Assembly: GCA_947456995.1 (NCBI GenBank)
Contig: CANGVB010000027.1
Span: 1 to 13,991, forward strand
Source: Bryobacteraceae bacterium
Lineage (GTDB): Bacteria; Acidobacteriota; Terriglobia; Bryobacterales; Bryobacteraceae
Length of the DNA: 13,991 nt
Reading direction: 5' to 3'
The notes beneath the pieces were generated by a model, which had not been told where the DNA came from, made no database searches, and saw only the letters and a program-made list of their open reading frames with translations. The translations under genes and the position numbers were made by a program. Shown piece after piece: positions 1-7,700 of the stretch (the first letter of the stretch is position 1; every line of letters starts with the position of its first letter).

Positions 1-273
1 ACAACTCGGCCAGCCCAACAGACAGTGGCGGCAGGGAGAGTCCCTCAACCACCCGTTGGCAGACAGGTTCCAGCAGGGCCACAAGGCTCAGCATTGCGAA
101 CGAGCGGGACCGGCCGACCAATGGCAGCAATGGCCAAGCCAGCTATTCCCGCTGGGGGCCCCAGATCATCAGCAAACTCGTTGGGAAGACTTGCCTCTGC
201 AACCAAGGGATCCGCTGTGGCCGAGCGTGTTGCCGCTGGACCGAACAGTGACGGGCACTGGGAAGAGTTCTAA
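1..273 (+). CDS. C-terminal tail of a methyl-accepting chemotaxis protein (partial, 5' end outside window)
   Basis: Only the last 90 residues are visible, read in the frame that ends with TAA at 271-273. They form a low-complexity stretch rich in Pro, Ala, Gly and Gln, with no predicted fold, followed by DGHWEEF at the very C-terminus. The last five residues, HWEEF (256-270), fit the CheR/CheB tether pattern x-[HFYW]-x-x-[HFYW], of which NWETF of Tar is the classic example. In known receptors this pentapeptide sits at the end of a flexible linker and recruits the methyltransferase CheR and often the methylesterase CheB. The following genes are cheR, cheD and cheB, which supports an MCP. The signalling domain itself is upstream and unseen, so a different tethered chemotaxis protein cannot be excluded. 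The ATG codons inside this stretch are internal, not starts. Confidence 0.75.
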   Translation, partial: TTRPAQQTVAAGRVPQPPVGRQVPAGPQGSALRTSGTGRPMAAMAKPAIPAGGPRSSANSLGRLASATKGSAVAERVAAGPNSDGHWEEF

Positions 274-276
274 ACT

Positions 277-555
277 ATGCCAACAGCAGTAATCGTGGCC
301 GAAGATTCGATTGAGATCGCCCGCTTGGGTGGACTGAAAGCTGAATGGCTCAGCTTAAGCGCCCAAGCCAATACGGTGGAAATCGATCTTGGCGCAGTAC
401 AGCGGATCGATACAGCGGGACTACAGTTTTTGCTGGCGTTTCGCCTGGAAGCAACAGCCTTGAAGCAAGGCCTGCAATTCACAAATATATCCGACGTCAC
501 GCGAAAGTCAGCAGGCCAGCTTGGCCTTGCTAAAGCGCTATTTCAGGAAAGCTAA
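277..555 (+). CDS. Stand-alone STAS-domain protein (SpoIIAA/MlaB-like) in chemotaxis operon
   Basis: The 92-residue product is a single STAS domain. It shows the hydrophobic strand VEIDLG (about 34-39), the conserved loop D45-T46-A47-G48 and the following helix LQFLLAFRLEA. In anti-sigma-factor antagonists such as SpoIIAA the equivalent loop is DSSG and its first Ser is phosphorylated; here Thr46 takes that place, so phosphorylation is possible but not shown. There is no signal peptide or membrane segment, so it is cytoplasmic. It starts 3 bp after the MCP stop, with GGAAGAG at 261-267 as a plausible ribosome binding site, and its TAA overlaps the cheR ATG by one base. From memory, some alphaproteobacterial che operons also hold a small protein (CheS) next to an MCP gene, so it may modulate chemotaxis signalling. 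A partner-switch role with an anti-sigma factor or in lipid transport is less likely in this context. Confidence 0.8.
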   Translation: MPTAVIVAEDSIEIARLGGLKAEWLSLSAQANTVEIDLGAVQRIDTAGLQFLLAFRLEATALKQGLQFTNISDVTRKSAGQLGLAKALFQES

Positions 556-1403
556 TGGTAGAGGCACTGGACAGAGCTACGGAATTTCGCTTCACAGAGG
601 ACGACTTCCAATGGCTTCGCCAGGCTGCAAACCAACACAGCGGCATCGTTCTGGCCGACGCAAAGCGGAACATGATCTACAGCCGGTTAACGAAACGGTT
701 AAGGCAGTTGAATCTAAGTTCTTTTGCAGAGTACAGGCAGTTGCTTGGCAGAGGGGATGCCAGTGAATTTGGCGAGTTCATCAATGCCATCACGACCAAT
801 CTCACTTCGTTTTTCCGGGAGCAGCATCACTTCGAGCACCTGGCGGATCGCACGATTCCGGAACTGGTGGCGCAAGGTCGGCGTGAGCGGCGGATGAAGG
901 TTTGGTCAGCAGGATGTTCAACCGGAGAAGAGCCCTATTCCATCGCGATAGTTCTGGAGGAAAGTCTCAAGAAATATCCTGGCTGGAGCTACGACATTCT
1001 CGCGACAGACCTGGATACACAAGTACTTCGCCGAGCTGCTGCAGGAATCTATACACAAGAGCGAGGCAGCAATCTGGATGAGGTAAGGCTGAAGCGCTGG
1101 TTCCTTCGAGGACAAGGTTGCCATACCGGACAAATCCGGGTGAAGCCTGAACTACAAAGGCACATTCGATTTCAACAACTCAATCTAGTCCAAGCCTGGA
1201 AGGTGGATGGGCCCTTTGATGTTCTGTTTTGCCGAAATGTGATTATCTACTTCGACAAGGAAACGCAACGAAAGCTTTTCGACAAATTCGCCGATTCCTT
1301 GTCTCCTGGAGCCACCTTGCACATTGGTCATTCCGAAACGCTGCATCAGGTATCGGGGAGGTTTCAACTGGCCGGTAAGACAACTTACCGGAAATCGGGT
1401 TAA
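555..1403 (+). CDS. cheR: Chemotaxis protein methyltransferase CheR
   Basis: CheR transfers methyl groups from S-adenosylmethionine to glutamates on MCP signalling helices and so sets receptor adaptation. The 282-residue product has the N-terminal CheR helical domain (about 10-75), the FFRE motif (86-89, including the catalytic-type Arg88), the SAM-binding motif SAGCSTGEE (118-126), ATDLDT (150-155) and FCRNVIIYF (225-233). The beta-subdomain contains RGQGCHTG (185-192), the same length as RGTGPHEG in Escherichia coli CheR as I recall it. That ungapped match suggests a pentapeptide-binding type of CheR and fits the HWEEF tail encoded just upstream. AGGA at 545-548 precedes the ATG with good spacing, and the start overlaps the STAS stop by one base, implying translational coupling. 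Length is normal for the family. Confidence 0.97.
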   Translation: MVEALDRATEFRFTEDDFQWLRQAANQHSGIVLADAKRNMIYSRLTKRLRQLNLSSFAEYRQLLGRGDASEFGEFINAITTNLTSFFREQHHFEHLADRTIPELVAQGRRERRMKVWSAGCSTGEEPYSIAIVLEESLKKYPGWSYDILATDLDTQVLRRAAAGIYTQERGSNLDEVRLKRWFLRGQGCHTGQIRVKPELQRHIRFQQLNLVQAWKVDGPFDVLFCRNVIIYFDKETQRKLFDKFADSLSPGATLHIGHSETLHQVSGRFQLAGKTTYRKSG

Positions 1404-1408
1404 GGAAT

Positions 1409-2053
1409 ATGCCAATCCCTTTTTCAGCGCCACCGGCAGCCTCCCCGGCTGGAGTGATCTTTGGGTTCGAACATATTGAGCGCACTACATTGCCTGGGAG
1501 CGAGAAGATTCGTGCCAAAGTTCGTCCGGGGGAGCTGTACATCAGCCGATTGGACGAGGAAATCATGACAATTCTTGGATCCTGCATTGCTGTTTGTGTA
1601 AGGGATCCCGTGGCTGGCGTGGGTGGGATGAACCACTTTCTGTTGCCGGAGTCGAATCAACCAGAGATTGCTGAGTCGAACCGGTATGGAGTTTGGGCGA
1701 TGGAAATGTTGATCAATTCTCTGTTGAAGCTTGGAGCCAGCCGTGAACGGCTGGAGATAAAAGTAACGGGGGGCGGCCAGATTGGTTCTACCGGCTCAAT
1801 GATTTCATCAAACAACATCAACTTTATTGACCGCTTTTTGGCGGTAGAAGGCTTTCAACCTAAGGCGCGGGATGTTGGCGGGAGCAATCCAAGAAAAATT
1901 TTCTATCATCCTTTAAGTGGCCGTTTGATTGTAAACAAGTTACCGCCTCTGCAGAATGCGGAACTCAGCATGGAAGAAATTCAGCTTTCGAGGCGCTTGT
2001 CAAGACGTTCCTTATCTGGAGCAGTGGAGCTATTTGGCTCCAAGGAAGAGTAA
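1409..2053 (+). CDS. cheD: Chemoreceptor glutamine deamidase CheD
   Basis: CheD deamidates glutamines on MCPs, creating glutamate sites for CheR. The 214-residue product carries the family core [11 protein letters not shown] with catalytic Cys59, Thr54, and H76 in GGMNHFLLP, which lies 17 residues after the Cys as in Thermotoga maritima CheD. The conserved VTGGGQ follows at about 119-124. The first 40 residues and the C-terminal 30 residues extend beyond the minimal fold seen in T. maritima. The C-terminus contains VELF at 206-209, discussed as a finding. The start is the first ATG, 5 bp after the cheR stop. AAGGA (1402-1406) lies only 2 bases from it, which is short, so a start slightly downstream (for example GTG at codon 16) remains possible. 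The catalytic core is unaffected by the choice. Confidence 0.95.
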   Translation: MPIPFSAPPAASPAGVIFGFEHIERTTLPGSEKIRAKVRPGELYISRLDEEIMTILGSCIAVCVRDPVAGVGGMNHFLLPESNQPEIAESNRYGVWAMEMLINSLLKLGASRERLEIKVTGGGQIGSTGSMISSNNINFIDRFLAVEGFQPKARDVGGSNPRKIFYHPLSGRLIVNKLPPLQNAELSMEEIQLSRRLSRRSLSGAVELFGSKEE

Positions 2054-2057
2054 GAAT

Positions 2058-3134
2058 ATGGAAACGAAGCGAATCCAGGTTTTGATCGTAGACGATTCCG
2101 CCCTGGTGCGGAAGCTCCTGAGGGCAATCTTCGAATCGGATCGAAGTTTAGAAGTATGCGGGGAAGCTCCCGATGCATTTGTCGCACGGGAGATGATCAA
2201 GCGGTTCAATCCTGATGTCGTGACGCTTGACGTAGAGATGCCCAAGATGGATGGGCTCACGTTTCTTTCGAACCTGATGAGGCTGAGGCCAACACCGGTG
2301 GTGATGATTTCGTCACTCACTGAGTCGGGCGCAGGGGTCACATTAGAGGCACTGGAACTGGGAGCAATCGATTTTGTAGCAAAGCCCAAAATCGATCTGG
2401 CGCATGGCCTTGACGAGGCTGCCCTGGAGATTTTGGCCAAAGTGAAGATGGCGGCTCGAGTCAATGTTTCGAGGCTTCAGAAACATGTGAAGTCTGCAGA
2501 ATCAAAGCGGATTGGGCCGGTGGGAGGATTATTCAAGACCACCGACACACTGCTGGCAATTGGAGCTTCTACCGGCGGTACCGAGGCGATTCGAAGCGTC
2601 TTGATGCAGTTTCCAGCCGACGCGCCCGGAACGGTGATCACGCAACACATTCCCCCCGGCTATAGCAAGGCTTTCGCACAGCGACTGGACCGCGATTGTG
2701 CAGTAAAAGTCTTTCATGCGGAAGACTCCCAGCGCATTCTGCCTGGACACGTCTATGTTGCTCCAGGAGGATGGCACTTGAGCGTAGTAAGAAGCGGGGC
2801 GCACTGGATTTGCAAGATTGGAGATGGCGAGGCAGTAAACCGTCACAAACCATCGGTGGATGTACTTTTTAACTCTGTGGCGAAAAGCGCCGGGAAGAAT
2901 GCAGTCGGAGTACTAATGACCGGGATGGGCGACGATGGGGCACGCGGATTGCTGGAACTCAGACAGGTTGGAGCAGCAACAATTTGCCAGGATGAGGAAA
3001 GCAGTGTGGTTTGGGGAATGCCAGGTGCTGCCGTAAAGCTGGGAGCAGCTGAGACTGTAGTCCCACTAGACAAAATTGCCTCTGTTGCCTTGCAGGGTGG
3101 AGGCAATATGCACAAACACAAGAAAACGGCATGA
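2058..3134 (+). CDS. cheB: Protein-glutamate methylesterase / response regulator CheB
   Basis: CheB removes methyl groups from MCPs when phosphorylated by CheA, and closes the adaptation loop with CheR. The 358-residue product has an N-terminal receiver domain with acidic pocket D12-D13, phospho-acceptor D58 (TLDVEMP), MISS (83-86) and the conserved K109 (VAKP). A linker (about 125-160) leads to the esterase domain with the triad S171 (GASTGG), H197 (QHIPP) and D293 (GMGDDGA). Length is typical. I chose ATG 2058 because it gives [15 protein letters not shown], where receivers normally begin. The longer open frame from 1956 lies within cheD and adds no family sequence. GGAAGAG (2044-2050) is a good ribosome binding site, and the gap to the cheD stop is 4 bp. 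The C-terminus ends in a short basic MHKHKKTA. Confidence 0.97.
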   Translation: METKRIQVLIVDDSALVRKLLRAIFESDRSLEVCGEAPDAFVAREMIKRFNPDVVTLDVEMPKMDGLTFLSNLMRLRPTPVVMISSLTESGAGVTLEALELGAIDFVAKPKIDLAHGLDEAALEILAKVKMAARVNVSRLQKHVKSAESKRIGPVGGLFKTTDTLLAIGASTGGTEAIRSVLMQFPADAPGTVITQHIPPGYSKAFAQRLDRDCAVKVFHAEDSQRILPGHVYVAPGGWHLSVVRSGAHWICKIGDGEAVNRHKPSVDVLFNSVAKSAGKNAVGVLMTGMGDDGARGLLELRQVGAATICQDEESSVVWGMPGAAVKLGAAETVVPLDKIASVALQGGGNMHKHKKTA

Positions 3135-3169
3135 GACTTTCCGAGAGTCTGCCGATAAGAGAGAGATGA
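3131..3169 (+). other. Possible 12-codon coupling mini-ORF between cheB and the MCP-like gene
   Basis: An ATG at 3131 overlaps the cheB stop as ATGA (3131-3134). The frame encodes [12 protein letters not shown] and stops with TGA at 3167-3169, which again overlaps the next gene's ATG as ATGA (3166-3169). Both ends therefore have the four-base overlap typical of translational coupling. The peptide has no recognisable family and no strong ribosome binding site of its own. It could let terminating cheB ribosomes reach the start of the next gene, or be chance, since such short frames are common. Confidence 0.25.
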
Positions 3170-4353
3170 AAAGTACCCAGATACTTGCAGGTCAGGCCCG
3201 GCCTATCCTCCCGATCGCTGTAATGTCTATTGCAGTGATCTTCGGTAGTTGGCTTGCCGGTTCCTGGATCAGCTTCTGGTTGTCACTTTTTTCGGCGGCG
3301 ATGGCCTGCTGGGCTACGCTTCTAGTAAAGGCAAGCCAACCCGAAAGAGAGCTTGCTGGTGCGCTCGATACCGACGGACATGAGTTGGCTGCAGTGAAGC
3401 ACAAAACTGGGCTTTCAGAAAATTTTGCCCGTTTGTGTATCAACCAGGTGGAAGCTCCGATCCGGAACATCGATCAAGTAAGGACACTGCTAAACCGCGC
3501 GTCGATTGAACTTTGGTTCGGGCTTCGCAAAACCAGATCCTCAATAGGCTGGCAGGAGAAGGAGGTGGGTGCAGCTGGAGCATTACTATTGCCAAGCCTA
3601 AACGAATTGAAATTGGAACTGGCAAAGTCATCGGGTGCATTTTCCGGGGTAATGCCAAAGATTGACGAATGCAAAAGGTTAAACCAGGCAACCTATCAAC
3701 GGATAGAGACTCTCTCAAGCCATCTGGAAGAAATCGATAAGCAGATCGATGCTCTAAACTGGATTGCCGACCAGACTAACCTGTTGGCTGTGAATGCTCA
3801 GATTGAAGCGGCACGATTGGGAAAAGATGCGAAGGGATTCCATGTCATAGCCAGCGAGGTGCATTCACTGGCAGACCGTTCGCGTTGCGTTAGCAAAGAG
3901 GTAGAGAAATCTTTGGGTCTGGCGTTGCAAGCGAAGCAATCGATGCTGGGGAGCTGTGTTGAAGCGGCTAAGATCGACTTTTCAGAATCTTCTAAAGCTT
4001 CGAATCATGTAGAGGCGGCGATAGGCAACGCTGGCAACCTCGAAACTCGTGTGAATGAGCTTTTGTCGATGCTTTCTGAAGCGAATTCGCAGCTTACTGA
4101 AAACTATGAAAAGACGGTATCGGTGATGCAGTTTGACGACATCACCAAACAGGTTCTGGATCGAAGCTACAAAGATTTATCTACGTTAAGAACTACCTTA
4201 AGAGAATTATCCTCATCCGAAGCTTCAAAACAGGGAGAGTCCGCTTCACCGGAAACCAAAGTTGCTGAAATGCGACTCGAGCAATACGAGATTGAAGCTG
4301 CTCACAAACCCCCCCAAGAGGACCTGGCCCCCGGAGAAATTGAACTCTTCTAG
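3166..4353 (+). CDS. Membrane-anchored MCP-like protein without a periplasmic sensor domain
   Basis: The 395-residue product has two adjoining membrane segments near the N-terminus (about 15-32 and 33-54), so essentially no extracytoplasmic loop and no room for a ligand-binding domain. No HAMP or PAS domain is recognisable. The cytoplasmic part is helical and contains an MCP signalling hairpin tip: EIDKQIDALNWIADQTN (189-205) followed by LLAVNAQIEAARLGKDAKGF (206-225) and VIASEVHSLADRS. A second conserved-looking patch, MQFDDITKQ (321-329), resembles segments found in other MCP-like proteins. The tail is Pro/Glu-rich and ends in GEIELF; it lacks the aromatic at position 2 needed for a CheR pentapeptide. 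I chose ATG 3166 because it directly precedes the membrane hairpin and follows a purine-rich AAGAGAGAG. The last gene of the che operon, it may be a membrane-sensing or scaffolding receptor. Confidence 0.85.
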   Translation: MKSTQILAGQARPILPIAVMSIAVIFGSWLAGSWISFWLSLFSAAMACWATLLVKASQPERELAGALDTDGHELAAVKHKTGLSENFARLCINQVEAPIRNIDQVRTLLNRASIELWFGLRKTRSSIGWQEKEVGAAGALLLPSLNELKLELAKSSGAFSGVMPKIDECKRLNQATYQRIETLSSHLEEIDKQIDALNWIADQTNLLAVNAQIEAARLGKDAKGFHVIASEVHSLADRSRCVSKEVEKSLGLALQAKQSMLGSCVEAAKIDFSESSKASNHVEAAIGNAGNLETRVNELLSMLSEANSQLTENYEKTVSVMQFDDITKQVLDRSYKDLSTLRTTLRELSSSEASKQGESASPETKVAEMRLEQYEIEAAHKPPQEDLAPGEIELF

Positions 4354-4437
4354 GTTCAAGAGTGGATACACCAACTGCAAACTCACGATAGCGAAAGAAG
4401 TGAAATAGCTTGAAATTCACTTCAATCTAAACTTCGC
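4340..4437 (+). terminator. Weak hairpins at the end of the chemotaxis operon
   Basis: Two mutually exclusive 6-bp stems straddle the stop codon: TTGAAC (4340-4345) with GTTCAA (4354-4359), and ACTCTT (4344-4349) with AAGAGT (4358-4363). Downstream, GAAGTGAA (4397-4404) pairs with TTCACTTC (4416-4423) around an 11-base loop, and GCGAA (4391-4395) can pair with TTCGC (4433-4437) to enlarge that stem. None is GC-rich and none is followed by a T-run, so an intrinsic terminator is only weakly supported. These stems may instead protect the 3' end or be chance. Confidence 0.3.
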
Positions 4438-4707
4438 TCAAAAGCGCAAGCTCGACGCGTCGGGGCGGGGATTGGAGTTGCAAGTGGCTGAACTTTCAGG
4501 CCGCAAGTGTGAGCACCTAGATGCGGTAAGTCAGCGTTGGACTCTCTTAGGGCGTCTGAATCAGCCCGCGTGACTGTCTTTTAATACCCACCTTGTAACG
4601 CTTAGGCGTTAGCTGCGGACTCATTCTGCGATCTCCCCATGCACTGCTCCCTCGCTGGATCGATGTCTTTGTGAAACAATACGAAAAGATCTATCTGAGG
4701 TTGAGTT
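4354..4707. other. Gene-free spacer between the che operon and the TonB-type gene
   Basis: No open frame here looks like a gene. Besides the hairpins at its left end, the spacer holds a perfect 10-bp palindrome CGACGCGTCG (4453-4462) and a 16-bp hairpin at 4596-4611. The promoter for the downstream gene should lie here because that gene begins a new unit, but I see no pair of elements convincing enough to name. A GAGG at 4697-4700 is the ribosome binding site of the next gene, 7 bases before its ATG. Confidence 0.6.
4596..4611. repeat. 16-bp inverted repeat upstream of the TonB-type gene (possible operator or leader hairpin)
   Basis: TAACGC (4596-4601) is repeated in reverse complement as GCGTTA (4606-4611) around the 4-base centre TTAG. 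It lies about 96 bases before the ATG of the TonB-type gene. It could be a regulator half-site pair or a small RNA hairpin in the 5' leader; which one cannot be told from sequence. Confidence 0.4.
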
Positions 4708-7700
4708 ATGAAAGTTTTTCAGATCCTTGTACTGTCCCTGTGCGCCATGTCACGACTGGGTGCACAATCCAACTTTGGTTCTATTCGTGGTTCAGTAACA
4801 GATTCCAGTGGTGCGGCAGTTCCCGGCGCCAAGGTGACGATAGTAGACATTGGCACTAACGCGCGGTTTGAGCTTGTAACTGCAGGGGACGGTGGGTATT
4901 CTTCACCTCCACTTCGACCAGTGCTTTTCAGCGTCAGTGCGGAGTTTCAGGGATTTCAAAAGACGGTAGTGAAAAACGTCAAGGTGGATACATCCAATGT
5001 TTCTACCGTCAACATTTCGCTGAAGGCCGGCGATGTATCGACTTCGGTTGAGGTGACAGGCGCAGCACCGCTGGTGCAGACCTCTTCGGGAGCTTTACAG
5101 CAGACGGTGGACCAACGAACAATCAACGAGTTGCCGCTCAATGGGCGCAATACGCTTGAGTTGGCACTAACGCTGCCTGGGGTTGCGGGGAGTGCGGGTA
5201 CGGAGTTTAGCGAGTTCACAACGAATGAGCCGGTGCCAGGGCGCGAGTTGGCGATCAATGGAAGCAGAGCCGGAACGACGCAGTTTCAGGCCGATGGGGC
5301 CAATGTCACTTCGATTGCACTGGGGCGGATGAGCGTTTCGTTTTCGCCGGATACGATTCAAGAATTCAGTGTTCAGCAATCGAATTATTCGGCACAGTTT
5401 GCGCAGGCAGGCGGCGCGATCATCCAGCAGACGACGAAGTCTGGTGGCAACGAATTTCATGGGACGGGATTTTGGTTTCACCGGCAGAAGGCCTTCACGG
5501 CAACCCCTTTTGATTCACAGCGGACGGCAGTGAACAACTTCGACAATCGGCCTCCGTTGCGACGGCAGCAAGTTGGAGCAGTACTGACAGGCCCGGTGAC
5601 AATTCCCAAAATTTACAACGGTAAAGACAAGACCTTCTTCATGTTCAGCTACGAGCCGACGCGGCAGCTTGTCTCGAATCCTGGCGGGGCAACCAACATT
5701 CGCGTACCTTCGGCGCAGGAAATTGGAGGCGATTTTTCGCAGTCTGTGGTGTACTTTCGCAATGCTGATGGCAGTGTGAGGACAGAGCCAACAGCGCTGC
5801 TCTACAACCAGTTCAACCGCCGCGGTGATGGTGCGCTGGCGCTGAATCCAAACCCGGCGTACAATCCGAATCTGCCTGCGAGTGCGACGAACTTCATCTA
5901 TCAGTTCCGGCAGTTTCCCTTGTTCAATCCGAACGACCCGAATCCGGCACGGCGCGGTCGCGTGCTGGTGAATGAGTTGGGACAGAGCATGGTGAACCCT
6001 GCGGCGCGGAGGATTGCGCAGGAGCTGTACCCGGCTGCCAACATCACCGATCCGAATCTGGTGCGCGATTTACTGGGCGCAAACTATACCTACTTCCGGC
6101 AGACCCGCTATCAGGATGATCGCTATACAGTGAAGATCGATCACAACCTGACTCAAAACCATCGCCTTACGGGGCGCTGGACGGAGCAGCCGCAATTTGG
6201 CAACCGGCAGGAACGCGACACGGTGCAGCATGGCTTGATTAGCGACGCCAACAACTCCCGGCAGTTGCTGATCGGGTTAACGTCGACGATTGGATCGACG
6301 ATGACGAATGAGTTCCGTGCGAATTATGTTTACGGGAAGTTTGAGCGCGGATTTCCTGAGTCTCTTTTGGGTGAGGACTTTACGTCCAAATATCTGAATA
6401 CTGGTGGAGCTGGTGCGGGAACCGTGAACCTGATCGGATACGGGATGGCGCGGTTCTTCGATGCTGGTGCGCCTTTTGGAGTGAGTGGACAACAGAGCGG
6501 TTCTGCCATCGGGACGCTGGGCTTCAACTCACCACAGGATGTGGGTAAGAACAAAGAGCACAGCTACTCGATGTCTGATGACTTTTCCTGGGTTCGCGGA
6601 AAGATGACCTGGAAGATGGGCTTCTCGGCCAGCCATTTGCAGTTGAATCAGTCGGCACTTGGGGTGGGTTCGCTTGCCGGTGGACGCTTCTTCTGGGATC
6701 GGCTACAGACGGCCGAGCAGAACTGCAACGTGAATCCGTTGAGTGGGACTGCGCCGAACTGCGCCAACGTCGTTACCGGCGGAGACCGCTTTGCCAGCTT
6801 CCTGTTAGGCATGCCAACGGGAGTGCAGGTGCAGACGGAGAATCTTTCCGTCCCTTATTACTACCGATGGAAGAACCTTGGCGGCTATGTACAAAATGAC
6901 TGGCGTGTCACGCCAAGCCTTACGTTGAATTTAGGGCTGAGGTATCAATATCAGAGCCCGCGATGGGAAAAGTTCAACCGGCAGGGTTTATTGAATATGA
7001 ACCGGCTCGAGGATAACCCCTTTGTGAGACAGCCAAACGGGCAACCGTATCAGGGTCCCGTGTTTGAATATAGCGGTGTCGATGGCCGGTCGCGTTACGT
7101 TTCTCCTTCGGTGAAGGATGTGTTTGAGCCAAGACTTGGCTTTGCCTGGACACCGAGCGCGAGTTGGAACTCGCGCAAGAACTTTGTGATTCGCGGCGGC
7201 TACGGAATGACGCATGGAGTACTGATGGGTAATGATCGAGAGCCGGTGCCGAATCTTGGGTCACAAACAGGGACGGGCTTCCGGCAGATCAGCTACGCAC
7301 TGGGGTCAAACGATATCCCCTCACCGAGCAATGTACCGAGTTGCGGGCTTGCCCGATGCAACGAGCCGGCGCTGCCGATGCAGTTTGGATTCAATAACCC
7401 GGTGCTAGCCTCGGATTCGACTCTCTTTCAAATTCCGCCCAGTGGTGTGATTCGGCCAGGGGATCTTGCTGGATCGAGTGCCAACGGGTTGCCAAGAGCG
7501 AATGTGCTTTACCAATCAACCGGTGTGGTGATCAACAGTGATTACCGTCTGCCCAGAGTGCACAATTATTCGGCGCAAATCGAATACGGGATTGGTGAGG
7601 CGGGCACAACTGTAGTGAGGCTTGGCTATCAGGGATCGCTGGGAAGGAATTTGTTTGGGCCATCCTATAGCATCAACCGGTTGGATCAGTTTAGTGGAAG

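Noticed and set aside
25..292. Two short plus-strand open frames starting at 25 and 56 as independent genes
   Set aside because: The frame ending at 273 is open to the left edge and ends in a receptor pentapeptide, so it is a gene tail; the other frame is its shadow and overlaps the STAS start.
1956..2057. Longer CheB start at 1956
   Set aside because: The extra 34 residues lie in the cheD coding region and match no receiver sequence; ATG 2058 has a good ribosome binding site and the usual receiver N-terminus.
2030..2464. 144-residue minus-strand open frame opposite cheB
   Set aside because: It is Ser/Thr/Arg-rich with no domain and lies entirely opposite the end of cheD and the receiver domain of CheB; a frame shadow.
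4461..4484. Possible sigma-54 promoter (GG 4468-4469, TTGCA 4478-4482 at correct spacing)
   Set aside because: The -12 element fits but the -24 element matches only 3 of 6 bases, it lies over 220 bases from the next gene, and no activator site is visible.
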